Made by a program: the position numbers and the translations under genes. Positions 1 to 8,832 of a stretch of DNA of 64,000 nt are shown piece by piece. How positions within the stretch are numbered: the stretch's first letter is position 1; every line of letters starts with the position of its first letter. The notes below the pieces were generated by a model that was not told where the DNA came from, made no database searches, and was given only the letters and a program-made list of their open reading frames with translations. The stretch comes from AWTP1-13 sp963814055. Its GTDB lineage: Bacteria > Pseudomonadota > Alphaproteobacteria > Rhizobiales > Hyphomicrobiaceae. The DNA lies in contig CAWFBJ010000002.1 of the NCBI GenBank assembly GCA_963814055.1, forward strand, positions 1 through 64,000, given 5' to 3'.

Positions 1-761
1 CGGGAAACCTCGTCCTGGACAGCGAAGATATCCTTCAGCTCGCGGTCATATCGCTCTGCCCAACGGTGATCGCCAGTCACCGCCTCGATGAGCTGGGCGC
101 TGATCCGGACGCGATCGCCGGCTCTGCGGACACTGCCTTCCAGCACGTAGCGCACGCCCAGCTCGCGGCCGACATGCCGAATGTCCGGTGATTTCCCCTT
201 GTAGTGGAACCTCGAATTTCGAGCGATGACGAACAGTCGGATGAACCGGGCGAGATTCAGTGATGATGTCCTCCGTGATGCCGTCGCTGAAGTAATTCTG
301 ATTGGCGTCGCCGGTCATATTCGTGAAGGCCAGAACAGCGATCGACGGCTTGTCGGGAAGCTGAGGTGCGGCTGGGACGGCTGACGCGACGGGCAGCGCA
401 TTCTCTTCTGCCAGGGGCGGAGTTGCAGGCCTTGGGTCGCCTGGACCACGCTCCTCTCAAATCTCTCCCACAAAGCGAAACCCCTTGCGGGCGATGGTGC
501 GGATCCACTGCTGCTGATCGCCCCTGTCACCGATCGCAGAGCGGGCCGAATTGATGCGGCTCGACAGCGTCAACTCCGAAACGATGCGACCACCCCAGAC
601 GCCCTCCAGCAGATCGTCCCTGCTGACAACGCGATCCGAGTGGTTGGGTTCGGATCAACCAGCACATCGAACACCTGCGGCTCGACGGCGATCAGCTTAT
701 CGCCTCGCCTGAGCTCGCGGCGGTCACAATCGACCGAGCAGTCGCCAAAGGTGAACAGCAT
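1..761 (-). pseudogene. Broken winged-helix regulator with TolB/TPR-type C-terminal region
   Basis: The remnant starts at an ATG near 761 and runs leftward off the window. The first ~35 residues are an OmpR/CadC-like winged-helix start (MLFTFGDCSVDCDRREL). A shift near 650 continues it in another frame (RVVSRDDLLEGVWGGRIVSE), to the typical domain end IARKGFRFVGEI, where a stop follows near 464. A third frame has the hallmark FTNMTGDANQNYFSDGITED, and a further shift near 270 restores ARFIRLFVIARNSRFHYKG and YVLEGSVRRAGDRVRISAQL. Order and motifs match the winged-helix/tetratricopeptide regulators that are common in Bradyrhizobium relatives. At least three frame changes make a working product unlikely. 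Family assignment is firm; the decayed state is inferred from the reading frames. Confidence 0.75.
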
Positions 762-1077
762 CGGCCCTCCAAGGCCATACATCTCGCGAAGCTCTCAGCC
801 GAATATCATAGCCATCTCGGAAGAAAATCCTACGTCTCTCGAAGCCGGCGATGGCGCACGTCGGCATCCTCCAAGAGACCGGCCAACGGGCGGATGGGAG
901 GAGCCATACGACGCGTTCTCCAACGGAGCGCTCTTCCCGCTCCTTTGCTTCTTCGGCACAGAGCAAGGGCTGACGCAGGCCCCTCAATGCTTGGAACGAT
1001 AGCTGAAAGTCAAAGGAGGCCGGAGACAGTCGAGAAGACCCGGAGCCGAACACGCCGAAAATTGATGGGAGGCATGC
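762..1077. other. Gap without a supported gene
   Basis: No reading frame here has recognisable protein motifs. The open frames overlapping it on both strands have biased, unfamiliar composition. It lies between two broken genes and probably contains only the former upstream regions of the divergent pair. Confidence 0.5.
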
Positions 1078-2113
1078 ATGTGGAAGATCGCAAGTAGCCT
1101 TTTCTACAGCCTAAACTATCTGGGACCGATGGCAAATGCACAATTTAACAGGCAAGAGGTGTTTGCATTCGAGAGCGCGATGATTGCGCCCAAGGAATTT
1201 CTCGCTGGAGAGAAAGGGACGACGGTCACGCTCGCAGGCTATTTGCGTCTCCCCGACGCCACAGGAAAAATCCTGTCGTAATTCTCTTTCATCGCATCGA
1301 GAGAACTGGCGGAGCGGGTGGGCAAGTACAAGAATGGTCCCGCGTCCTCAATGAAGCCGGTATTGGTACGTTGACGAGTCAATACCTTCTCCGGCCGGGG
1401 CGTTGCGACAATGGCCGACGCAGCCAAGGTAAGTCCCCATAAGTAAAGTCGTGGACGCGTACCGCGCCCTGGAATTGCTCGCGAAGCATCCGCTGGTCGA
1501 CGCCAACAAGATCGCAGTGATGGGATTCTCGCATGGAGGCCCGGCGGCACTTTATTCGAGCATGGTGCGCTTCCAGAAAATGCATGGAAAACCCGACCTG
1601 CGGTTTGCGGCGCATATCCCGGTTTACGCTCTTTGCATAGCGACATACCAGGAGGATGAGGTGCTCGATAGACGGCCGATCCTCCTCTTGCACGGCACTG
1701 CAGACGATTGGGTGCCGATCGGACCATGCCGCGAATATGTCGCGCGGGTGACAAAGGCTGGCATGAATGTACGCCTCATCGAGTACGCCGACGCCCATCA
1801 CCTGTTTGACGCCCCAGGCCTACGTGAGCCGGTTAGGCTGCCGCAGGCAGTGAACCCGCGAAATTGCCGGGTTGCGGAGGCTGACGGTGGTGCTCTCGTC
1901 AACGCGGCGACCAAACAACCTTTCTCATCGAGCGACCCATGCTTTGAGAAAGGCGCGACGGTGCACTACAACGAAGTCGCGGCCAAGAAGGTGCATGAAG
2001 ATGTAAAGGTCTTTCTCACAGAAGTTATGCGGTGGAGTATCAAGCATAACAGACGCGCGTCTAGGGATCCGAGTGCTTCCGTTCGAAGGAAAGTCCAATG
2101 CTCAGATCGCTAA
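1078..2113 (+). pseudogene. Broken alpha/beta hydrolase (dienelactone hydrolase-like)
   Basis: The reading starts with FAFESAMIAPKEFLAGEKG, then meets a stop at 1279-1281. Restoring one A in the A-run near 1265 continues into NPVVILFHRIERTGGAGGQ and EWSRVLNEAGIGT. Further shifts between 1370 and 1450 separate GVATMADAAKVSP from the long C-terminal part (VVDAYRALELLAKHPLVD). The C-terminal part has the nucleophile elbow GFSHGG, the acid-bearing strand ILLLHGTADDWVP, and the catalytic His region YADAHHLFD. This is the standard order for dienelactone hydrolase or prolyl-oligopeptidase type hydrolases. At least three indels lie in the N-terminal third, so an intact enzyme cannot be made from the sequence as given. 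Its end overlaps the start of the cupin remnant. Confidence 0.75.
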
Positions 2114-2491
2114 TCATCAGCTCGCTGGCAGCCGTTCTAGTCGCCGGCCTCGCCTATGCTCAGCAAGCGCCGCTGGCAATCAAACGTACGCCACTGGGCA
2201 AGGTCGACGTACCGGGCTCGAACTACGAAGTCATCTTCGGCATAGCCGAGCTGTCTCCCGGCCCAAGACAGGACGGCATTCCCATCCAGGCCCGGTGCTG
2301 GCTTACATGCCAGAGGGCGGGTTCTGGTATCTGATCGACGGTCAGCCAGAGAAATTTACAAGGCGGGAAAGTCTTTCCAGGTATCGAACGGCGCAATTCA
2401 CAATGATGGAGCGAGCGGGGACAAGCCCGTCAAGGTGATGGCCCTCTATATTGTCGAGAAGGGAAAGCCGCTCGTTCAGCCGGCGCCGTAG
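2098..2491 (+). pseudogene. Broken secreted cupin-domain protein
   Basis: An ATG at 2098 opens a signal-peptide-like start (MLRSLIISSLAAVLVAGLAY, then AQQ). Next comes IKRTPLGKVDVPGSNYEVIF, typical of small periplasmic cupins in Hyphomicrobiales. A shift near 2266 is needed to reach the metal-site motif GRHSHPGPVLAYMPEG. A second near 2352 is needed to reach VSNGAIHNDGASGDKPVKV and the natural end EKGKPLVQPAP before TAG at 2489-2491. Both halves of the beta-barrel can be rebuilt across the three frames. The gene is followed by more decayed genes. Function beyond a putative secreted cupin is unknown. Confidence 0.7.
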
Positions 2492-2639
2492 AAATCGTGT
2501 CAGTTCGGCGTGAGATGCTTGCAATGCCAACCAAATTCCGCAAGCGAGCTCAGAAATCTGACCGCGACGATGGCCAGAATGAATTGTGCAACGATAGTCG
2601 GTGAGTTGTGTTCCAACCATGCCTGAGTGTTGGGGAGCT

Positions 2640-3123
2640 GCCGTGCAAAAACCGATTGCCATTCTAGCTCCGCTTTTTTCTTCGTGGTCGCGCCTTGTCC
2701 GTTAGCAAGGCTCATCCCATGGTCAATCACACGCTGGGAGCTTCGGCCGCCATTCTTCGGTCTAGAATTGACGCGCGTCATCGGGGTGGTGTTATTCTCG
2801 CCGGCGTGCCTGGGCTTGTCAATTCATTTGCGCGTTTTGCACTGCAGGGGCTGGGCACCCCCGCGCCGATCGCGCCGACCCGGAATCTCGTAGTGACAAG
2901 TCTCTACCGATACGTGCGTAATCCGATCTACGTGGCGGTCGTCGCCATCGTTCTGGGTCAAGCGGTGTTGTTAGGTGATTGGCGTCTCATCGTCTACGGC
3001 GCGCTGTTCTGGCTCGCCTTCCACTTATTCGTCGTGGCGTACGAAGAGCCCACGCTTGAGCAAACGTTTGAGGAGAGTACGAGGCTTTCCGTGCCAACGT
3101 CCCGCGCTGGATCCCGCGCATGA
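2640..3123 (+). pseudogene. Broken isoprenylcysteine carboxyl methyltransferase-like membrane protein
   Basis: The N-terminal hydrophobic part (FFFVVAPCPLARLIPW and PPFFGLELTRVIGVV) lies in one frame. The body, from about 2810, lies in another: SFARFALQGLGTPAPIAPT, then LVVTSLYRYVRNPIYVAVVA. RYVRNPIY and the later YEEPTLEQTF are the conserved motifs of the PEMT/ICMT-like integral membrane methyltransferase family. A second shift near 3072 changes the frame of the expected end (EEYEAFRANVPRWIPR). Two indels suggest the gene is dead or mis-sequenced. The natural substrate of bacterial members is mostly unknown. Confidence 0.65.
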
Positions 3124-3352
3124 CTCGTGGCGTCCATCCTGAATGAAGGAATGAAGGTGGCATCAAAGGGAAGCAGTGTCGAGGATGTCTGGAATTGGCA
3201 CAAACTCCCCGTATCAGCCTGATCATAGGAACGTCAGCTTTCGGGGGTGGACTTTCCGTTGCGACACGGGTGGCGTGACGGGGACTTTTGACCCTGAAGA
3301 GACATCGCGATCGGCTTGCCACCCCGGCCATTCGGCGGCGATGCCGGTGCTA

Positions 3353-4310
3353 ACGGGTCTTCGTCATCGATTTCGATACCGCCTTAGCGTGCTTGATGAA
3401 GAGTTCGGCCACCGGACTGAGAGTTCGGTTCTTCAGGGTGAAGATGGCGATGGGCACTGGCGGAATACCCAGATCAACAGGCAGCACTCTAAGGGACCAA
3501 TGCTTGGCGTTGCGTCGCAGCACTGAACCAAACATTACGGTGAGAAAACGCCCGCTTAGCTAGCAGCTGCATACGGGCATGCAACGAGAAGGATGTCACG
3601 CTCCCGCGCGGCGGCTCTAGACCGTTGGCGCGCAGCGCCTCCGCGACATATGACGCGACGAGAGACTGGTTGGGAAACAGAACCCACGGTTCGTCTCTCA
3701 GCTCTTCCAGCGTGATTTTGCGACGGCGGACCCACCGGCTCCGTGAGCCAGCCACGACGAGAAACTCGTCTTTGCACAGGATTTCCAAGTTCACATCATT
3801 GTCGACAAGGGGCCTAAGAACGCGTCCCACCATCAAGTCGACGCTGCGCTCTCGCAGCTCCCGAAAGTCCTGCTCTGCCGTTTGGGCGTTGATCAGATGT
3901 ACGACAACTCGCGGGTACTGACGCGACAACCGATCGACAATGGCGGGTACAAATGCGGCCGCCATCGATTCTGGGCATCCAATTCGCACCTCTCCAACTG
4001 TGGGATCAGCCAAGAACTCGATGTCTCTGATTCCCTGCTTCAGCTCGTCAAACACCACATGCCCACGTTTGAGCAGTGCGCGTGCGTAGATCGTGGGCTC
4101 GATACCCCGCGGGCTGCGATCGAGAAGACGGACCCGAAGCGCACTCTCAAGGTTGGCAATCGCTTCAGAGACCGCCTGTTGGGACATGCCAAGATGTGTA
4201 GCTCCCTTGGCCATGCTGCCCCATTCCACCACAGTGGCAAGGATTTGAAGATCGCGCAGCTTCAGCCGCCGACCGATGCGGTTCTCCCAGTTGAGCGTCG
4301 GGCTGGTCAC
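3353..4310 (-). pseudogene. LysR-family regulator with one 3' frameshift
   Basis: This is a LysR-type transcriptional regulator divergent from the solute receptor at 4406. The N-terminal helix-turn-helix reads LKLRDLQILATVVEWGSMAK and GMSQQAVSEAIANLE. The effector domain follows to MQLLA near 3560. There one extra base (gctaagc) throws the frame. The remaining 60 or so residues (GRFLTVMFGSVLRRNAKHW to VAELFIKHAKAVSKSM) are clear in the next frame and stop at 3350-3352. I chose GTG at 4310 as the start because the N-terminal helix follows closely and an upstream extension would run into the divergent gene. A single-base event near the end could be a sequencing error. The regulator probably controls the adjacent receptor gene. 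Confidence 0.75.
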
Positions 4311-4405
4311 CGGCGTTACCTGTAGGGCTACAAGCAAATTCCAGGTTCTGCTTGTATCACATCGCGCGCATGATTGGTGCCAGCATCCATCCCTCGGAGG
4401 AAGCC
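4311..4405. promoter_or_regulatory. Divergent promoter region between LysR gene and receptor gene
   Basis: Only about 95 bp separates the two divergent starts, the usual arrangement in which a LysR regulator binds between its own gene and its target. The receptor's ribosome site (ggagg) is at 4397-4401. I could not identify a convincing T-N11-A operator by eye. Confidence 0.4.
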
Positions 4406-5416
4406 ATGCCTCTTCTCCCAAAACACACCCAGCGCAAGCTTGCAGCTCTCGTCCTGGCAACGCTCTCTGCATTGATAGCGGCGCATGGGGAAGCGGATGC
4501 CCAGACCTATCCGGACCGCACGATAACACTCGTCGTGCCGTTCGCCGCCGGCGGCGGTGCCGATGCGACCGGCCGGATCATCAGTGAGGCAATGGCGAAG
4601 CATTTGAACCATAGCATCGTCGTGGAGAACGTGGCGGGGGCCAGTGGCGCAATTGGCCACAGCCGCGTCAAGAACGCAGCACCCGACGGTTACACGATCG
4701 GCCTTGGCAGCATGGGAACACTGGCTGCATCGGTTGCCATCAATCCGAAACTGAAATTCGATTCACGCCAGGACTTCGAATACCTCGGTCTCGTCAACTC
4801 GACGCCCAATATCGTGTTCGTGCGAAAAGGGCTTCCGGCCAACACCCTGAGCGAGTTCACCGACTACGCCAAGGCACAGGGTCGCGACCTCAAGATGGGG
4901 CACTCCGGAACCGGGACCATCTCGCACATCACTTGCGTCCTGCTATTCCAGCTCATTGGAGCGCAGCCAACCTATGTCACGTATCGTGGCTATGGACAAA
5001 CGATCAACGACATCCTCTCCGGTTCGATTGACGGGTCGTGTGATCTTGTCACCTCGGTGAGCGGCCAAGTTTCCGCCGGCACGGTAAAAGCTTTCGCCGT
5101 CGCCGCGGATGAGCGGTCGCCTACGGTACCCGACGTTCCAGCTGCAAAAGAGGTCGGTCTTCCCGATTTCAAGGCTGAGACATGGATGGGACTTTTCGCG
5201 CCCAACGGCACGCCGGCCCCGGTGCTCGCAAAGTTGAAGGATGCGTTGGACAAATCGCTGGCCGAGGCTGCTGTTCAGAAGCGCTTTGCCGATATCGGTG
5301 CGGCGGTGCCGAAGCCAGATCGGCGGGGCGGGGAGTACATGCTCAAACTGGTCGGCAGCGAAGTGGATCGTTGGGGCGGCATCCTGAAGAAGGCTGGTGT
5401 GGAATTGTCGCAATAG
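4406..5416 (+). CDS. TTT-family (Bug) periplasmic solute receptor
   Basis: This 336-residue secreted binding protein of the tripartite tricarboxylate transporter receptor (Bug/TctC) family captures organic acids in the periplasm. ATG 4406 was chosen because ggagg lies a few bases upstream and a signal peptide follows (KLAALVLATLSALIAAHGEA). The mature part begins QTYPDRTITLVVPFAAGGG, the classic Bug start. Other family motifs are GTIIS-like GTGTISH, YRGYGQTINDILSG, and the C-terminal FAPNGTPAPVLAKL. No membrane subunits are adjacent, as is common for orphan Bug proteins that use a transporter encoded elsewhere. It is divergent from a LysR regulator and followed by a NIPSNAP gene. The ligand cannot be read from the sequence. 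Confidence 0.9.
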   Translation: MPLLPKHTQRKLAALVLATLSALIAAHGEADAQTYPDRTITLVVPFAAGGGADATGRIISEAMAKHLNHSIVVENVAGASGAIGHSRVKNAAPDGYTIGLGSMGTLAASVAINPKLKFDSRQDFEYLGLVNSTPNIVFVRKGLPANTLSEFTDYAKAQGRDLKMGHSGTGTISHITCVLLFQLIGAQPTYVTYRGYGQTINDILSGSIDGSCDLVTSVSGQVSAGTVKAFAVAADERSPTVPDVPAAKEVGLPDFKAETWMGLFAPNGTPAPVLAKLKDALDKSLAEAAVQKRFADIGAAVPKPDRRGGEYMLKLVGSEVDRWGGILKKAGVELSQ

Positions 5417-5534
5417 GTGATGGGCCCTTGGAATCGTATCCTGGCAAGTCAGCCGGTGCCGGCGGAACGCTGGCACCCCTCACAGTGCTCGAACAGCATT
5501 GCATGAAGGGTGTGCCCCATCCAGAGGAGCTAGC

Positions 5535-6176
5535 ATGCCCATGATCTACGAGCTGAGAACCTACACCCTCAAGCACCGCACGTTGCCTGACGTCGTGAAG
5601 GCCGCGAGCACGGTGTCGCTGGACATCCGTAAGGACAACTATGGCAAGCTGGAAGGATACTGGCAGACAGAGATCGGGCCGCTCAACCAGGTGATGCACC
5701 TGTGGAGCTATCAGGACCTGAACCAGCGGGCGCAGCTGCGTGCTGAGCTCAACAAGAACCCGCGCTGGGACGCGGAGTACATCCCGCTGATCCGTCCGAA
5801 TCTGATCCGTCAGGAAATTCGCCTGCTGAATGGGGTGAGAGCGCCGACGGCTCCCGTGCGCGCGCCGAACATTTACGAATTTCGCAGCTACCGCACCAAG
5901 CCCGGCGCCGTGCCGCAGTGGCTGGAGCTTTTCACCAATGTGCTGGAGGTGCGCGAGAAGTATTCCAAGATCGTGGGGCTGTGGGCGACCGAGGCGCCAC
6001 ATGTCAACGAGGTGTGCCACATTTGGGCCTACCCCGACCTCAACGCGCGTACAGCCGTGCGCACCGAGATGGCAAAGGATCCGGGTTGGCAGGAGTTCCT
6101 AAAGAGCAGCACGGGACTGGTCGCAGAAATGTACTCGACCGTGATGCTGCCGACGCCGCATTCGCCGCTCAAGTAG
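5535..6176 (+). CDS. NIPSNAP family protein, two tandem domains
   Basis: This 213-residue cytoplasmic protein has two ferredoxin-like NIPSNAP repeats. The first starts MIYELRTYTLKHRTLPDVV and the second NIYEFRSYRTKPGAVPQWL near residue 110. Each is followed by the family's W-Y-D pattern (VMHLWSYQDLNQRAQLRAEL; VCHIWAYPDLNARTAVRTEM). ATG 5535 follows gaggagc; a second ATG at 5541 is possible. The gene lies 118 bp after the Bug receptor on the same strand and may be cotranscribed. NIPSNAP genes often sit in catabolic clusters next to Bug receptors, but their reaction is not established. Confidence 0.85.
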   Translation: MPMIYELRTYTLKHRTLPDVVKAASTVSLDIRKDNYGKLEGYWQTEIGPLNQVMHLWSYQDLNQRAQLRAELNKNPRWDAEYIPLIRPNLIRQEIRLLNGVRAPTAPVRAPNIYEFRSYRTKPGAVPQWLELFTNVLEVREKYSKIVGLWATEAPHVNEVCHIWAYPDLNARTAVRTEMAKDPGWQEFLKSSTGLVAEMYSTVMLPTPHSPLK

Positions 6177-6469
6177 CAAGGTCTGGACAACAGACCTAGA
6201 GAACCAGGAAGACGAAGCCAGGCGATGATGATGATGTCCATTGTCGGTCGCGTGTTAGTGGCGAGGGGGTGTTTGTGCCGCCTGCGAATGGCAGTTCATG
6301 GCACTAACCGGCCGACTTCCGCGTTGCAGCATTTCCGTCTGCTATCTGGGGCATTGCTGCCGTAAGGGCGGTGCGCATCAACTGCGACCGTGATGCCATC
6401 TTGCACTACACAGCAAAGCCGCGCGACGAGCGCGCGGCTTCTTACAGCGTCCGTGCGCCCGGCCCTACT
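6177..6469. other. Convergent intergenic spacer
   Basis: No coding signal was seen. The segment separates two genes pointing at each other and contains the bidirectional hairpin listed at 6417-6443. Confidence 0.5.
6417..6443. terminator. Bidirectional terminator-like hairpin
   Basis: A 9-bp perfect stem (agccgcgcg / cgcgcggct) with a 5-nt loop is flanked by aaa on the left and ttctt on the right. It sits between two convergent genes, so it could end transcription from both sides. The U-tracts are short. Confidence 0.55.
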
Positions 6470-6760
6470 TCAAAGTACAAGTGACCGAAGAAACGCCTCA
6501 AGACGGTCTGGTGCGCTTGCGCCCGTATTGGACGCGTTCTTCGCGATCCAATCCCTCGCCAATTGCAGGCTCTCGTCCGTGCCGGCCTTGTCCTCACAGA
6601 CCGTCACCGATGCACCGCCGTCGGCCGTGCGAATGAGCGCGTAGCTGACAAACCCCTTCACGGGACGGATGAGCGCTTCGACCTCGCTCTTGCGCTCCCC
6701 CAAAACGTCGAACAATTTCTTACCGCCGTCACCGGAGTACATTCTCACGACTGCATGCAT
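6470..6760 (-). CDS. Small ABM-like hypothetical protein
   Basis: This 96-residue soluble protein starts at ATG 6760, with a strong ggagg a few bases upstream. The pattern MHAVVRMYSGDGGKKLFDVL ... VKGFVSYALIRTADGGASVT resembles the small alpha+beta barrels of the antibiotic-biosynthesis-monooxygenase-like fold common in Bradyrhizobium relatives. The protein then reads DESLQLARDWIAKN. No catalytic residues can be named. It lies convergent to the NIPSNAP gene, which has a similar fold class. Biological role unknown. Confidence 0.65.
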   Translation of the reverse strand: MHAVVRMYSGDGGKKLFDVLGERKSEVEALIRPVKGFVSYALIRTADGGASVTVCEDKAGTDESLQLARDWIAKNASNTGASAPDRLEAFLRSLVL

Positions 6761-6994
6761 GACATTCCTCCCTGTGTTTTTTGCGGAGCCGAGGAGCCTA
6801 CGCTCTTCCAACCCCTCCCACAACGCCGTTGCTCAGCGCACCTCGCGCCCCGCCACAGACCCCGCAACACGACCCACTAGCGCGCTCGCACCCTCACGCG
6901 CCCAGCGGAATCCGTCAGCCGTCCCGCATCCAATCCGCGTGATCTTACGCACTCAAAATTCGTGCACTCCCCTTCCGAAATCCGTGAGCTGGCC

Positions 6995-7185
6995 TCACCG
7001 CCGTGACGCTGCAAACCCGAGCCACGCGAGCACCGAGCCCAACCGCGGCTGCGATCCAGCTCGCCCATATCGGTATCGTCACGCCGTTCGACGTGGCCTC
7101 CCACCCGGCTCCAGCCCGCGCAAGCTGCAGCAATCCGATCAAGGCGAAGACAGCGGCTGCCAACCGCGGGGGACTTGTGGTCCCA
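6995..7185 (-). pseudogene. Remnant of a small two-helix membrane protein
   Basis: One frame reads PRLAAAVFALIGLLQLARAG, then GWEATSNGVTIPIWASWIAA and AVGLG. This is two hydrophobic helices with a short linker containing GWE and IPIWAS, resembling a widespread small inner-membrane protein family of about 65 residues. After GLG the expected continuation LAWLGFAASRR and a stop lie in the next frame. No good start codon is visible in frame. It is either a remnant or carries a single-base error. Confidence 0.4.
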
Positions 7186-7228
7186 TTGTTTGATCCTCTC
7201 TTCAACCCGCGGTCATGCGGTCTCGGTC

Positions 7229-7568
7229 TCAGCCTCCTGCGCGTGCTGGAGGCCGTCGGGCCCTCCATTGAACCTGCCGGCTCATCGCGCCGATTGTCGG
7301 GAAGTAATCGGAATTCGCCGCGCGGTACTCTTCCCCGTTCATCTCTAAGAATGGACCGAACAGCACGACGAACATCCCATACTCGCGGGCGCTCTTGATT
7401 ATGTTGCACATCTTGCAGCAGAGCACGATGTTCTTCCGCTCCGCGACGGCCGCCGAACGTCTTCGGTACATCGTGATCTCCGGTCTCGGAGCCGGCCGTG
7501 CGCCCGCAATAGTGGCAGCGGTAGCTATCCGTCCGGTACTTCGCGTTTCGTAAAGGCAACCACTTCAT
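7229..7568 (-). pseudogene. Frameshifted HNH endonuclease-like protein
   Basis: The reading begins MKWLPLRNAKYRTDSYRCHY, then CGRTAGSETGDHDVPKTFGG, giving the first zinc-binding CxxC and the HNH His-Asp. After GGRRGAE the frame breaks. The next frame continues AERKNIVLCCKMCNIIKSAR, the second CxxC and Asn of the HNH core, then REYGMFVVLFGPFLEMNGEE to a stop at 7229. Together this is a compact protein of about 113 residues of the HNH superfamily. HNH proteins occur in mobile elements and defence loci, and this one sits in the decayed accessory stretch. One indel near 7453 breaks it. Confidence 0.6.
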
Positions 7569-7606
7569 CTCTGGAAACCTGCGCGACGCACCACCTTGGC
7601 TGAAAG

Positions 7607-7858
7607 CTAACCCCGCGGCTTCCGCGTGAAGAGGTCGACGATATTTTGCGAGGCCTTGCGCGCCGTCCTTGAGTATCTGATCCCTGGCGCTCTTGTCGGC
7701 AGCAGCTCGTAGATCAGAACGAGCATCAACTCGACAAACGCCCTGTCGCCGGTCTTCTCCTGCAACGTCTTTGCAAGCTCAACGAGCGCGTCGATGTCAC
7801 CGTCCTTCAGCGAAGCGGCGACTTCTCTCGCCGTCGCCGGAACGAGTTGGTGAGCGCT
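7607..7858 (-). pseudogene. Remnant of a small helical hypothetical protein
   Basis: The frame after a TGA at 7859-7861 reads AHQLVPATAREVAASLKDGD, then IDALVELAKTLQEKTGDRAF and VELMLVLIYELLPTRAPG, to TAG at 7607-7609. The amphipathic helical pattern and charged composition look like real protein, but there is no start codon, so the 5' part is missing or out of frame. I do not recognise the family. It lies next to the nuclease remnant. Confidence 0.35.
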
Positions 7859-7904
7859 TCATTGACCCTGTCTCTCCGTCGCGACGTGTGTCCCCAGAGG
7901 CTAA

Positions 7905-8246
7905 GTGCAGGTGCGCTATGATGCAATCATATGTGCGGCCGCTAGCCGCGCGCGATCACTGGTCACATCGATTTCTTACAGGTGCGCAACGGCTGTTGTG
8001 CACGTTCTCGACTACAAGCCGGATGCGCGCACGAACAAGCCGATCGCGCAGCTCGCGATCTACGCCCTCGCGCTCACTCGCCGAGTGCCCGGTCTTCGCC
8101 TGTTCGATATCAAGTGCGCGTGGTTCAACGAGGGCGAATATTGTGAGATTTTTCCCCCCCACGCTATTCACGCCGGGGAGCCGTCCGTGTTCTTGAGCCG
8201 CGCCAGTGCTGGAGGCTGTGCGGAGACCACGCCTCTGAGGATATGA
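7905..8246 (+). pseudogene. Fragment of a PD-(D/E)XK nuclease-like protein
   Basis: The middle of this frame (VHVLDYKPDARTNKPIAQLA, then IYALALTRRVPGLRLFDIKC) shows the D-x-K strand and QLxxYAxxL helix typical of PD-(D/E)XK nucleases, such as the RecB-like phage exonucleases. It continues AWFNEGEYCEIFPP into a run of seven C (8154-8160). Beyond that the better continuation (TLFTPG) lies in another frame. The N-terminal part before 7995 has no family character. It looks like a 3' gene fragment left beside the tRNA region. Confidence 0.45.
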
Positions 8247-8291
8247 AGAGGATAGAAAGTCGTCGAGATTGTCTAAGTCTGTTGATTTGAT

Positions 8292-8353
8292 TGGTCGGAG
8301 CGGGGAAATTTCGAACTCCCGACCCTTGCTCCCGAAGCAAGTGCTCCTCTCCG
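8292..8353 (-). pseudogene. tRNA-Pro(CGG)-like remnant lacking the D arm
   Basis: Read on the minus strand, 8292-8346 matches the 3' two-thirds of a tRNA-Pro. There is an anticodon stem CTTGC/GCAAG around loop TTCGGGA (anticodon CGG), a T arm with TTCGAAA, an acceptor strand CGCTCCG, A73 and CCA. Immediately 5' a short CGGAGAG could be the other acceptor strand, but the D arm of about 20 nt is absent and the T stem is degenerate. It is too damaged to be a working bacterial tRNA. Partial 3' tRNA copies are typical of attachment-site scars left by integrative elements. Confidence 0.65.
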
Positions 8354-8504
8354 ATCTCTCTCTCGTTGACCATCGAGAGCACTTACGAGAGCAGTAGCAA
8401 TCTCTTGCAACCAATCGCTTGAAACCACTCTCAGAAATGTTCCGCTGGCGTTCCACATGGCTGTTTCTGCGGAACGCGGCAAATGGGTAAGTTATTGATT
8501 TTCC

Positions 8505-8580
8505 TGGCGACCCCGGCAGGACTTGAACCTGCGACCCCCTGATTAGGAATCAGGTGCTCTATCCGCTGAGCTACGGGGCC
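8505..8580 (-). tRNA. tRNA-Arg(CCT)
   Basis: A complete cloverleaf lies on the minus strand. The acceptor GGCCCCG pairs with CGGGGTC, allowing one G-U pair. The D arm contains GCTCAGCGGATAGAGC. The anticodon stem CTGAT/ATCAG closes loop TTCCTAA with anticodon CCT, which reads AGG. The T arm has GGTTCAAGTCC. Discriminator G73 and an encoded CCA (8505-8507) follow. AGG-decoding tRNA-Arg genes are frequent integration sites for islands, and a decayed stretch begins just downstream. Confidence 0.95.
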
Positions 8581-8832
8581 TAGCCGACGCGGCGCCGGGA
8601 GTTCGGCGGCACGCGTGCTTCCTATAGCATGCGATGCCCGCCGTTCGCACCTGGTCCGCATAGCGGCCGCACGCTGCCACGAAGCAAGCGCGGGCTGCAG
8701 GTGTGGCGCATCGGCATCGCCCAGAGAGCTCTCCGCACACGGGGTGGGCTGACCAAGCCTTCCCCTGCAAAGTCATCCGATGGTACGAATAGGCACAAGA
8801 GTTCCTTGTCTGGTTCCGCGTTGGCAGAGCGT

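Noticed and set aside
724..1053. Minus-strand frame upstream of the winged-helix remnant
   Set aside because: It overlaps the recognised start of the regulator in another frame and has no motifs.
8292..8353. Functional tRNA-Pro(CGG)
   Set aside because: The D arm is missing and the T stem has mismatches. Bacterial tRNAs do not work without a D arm.
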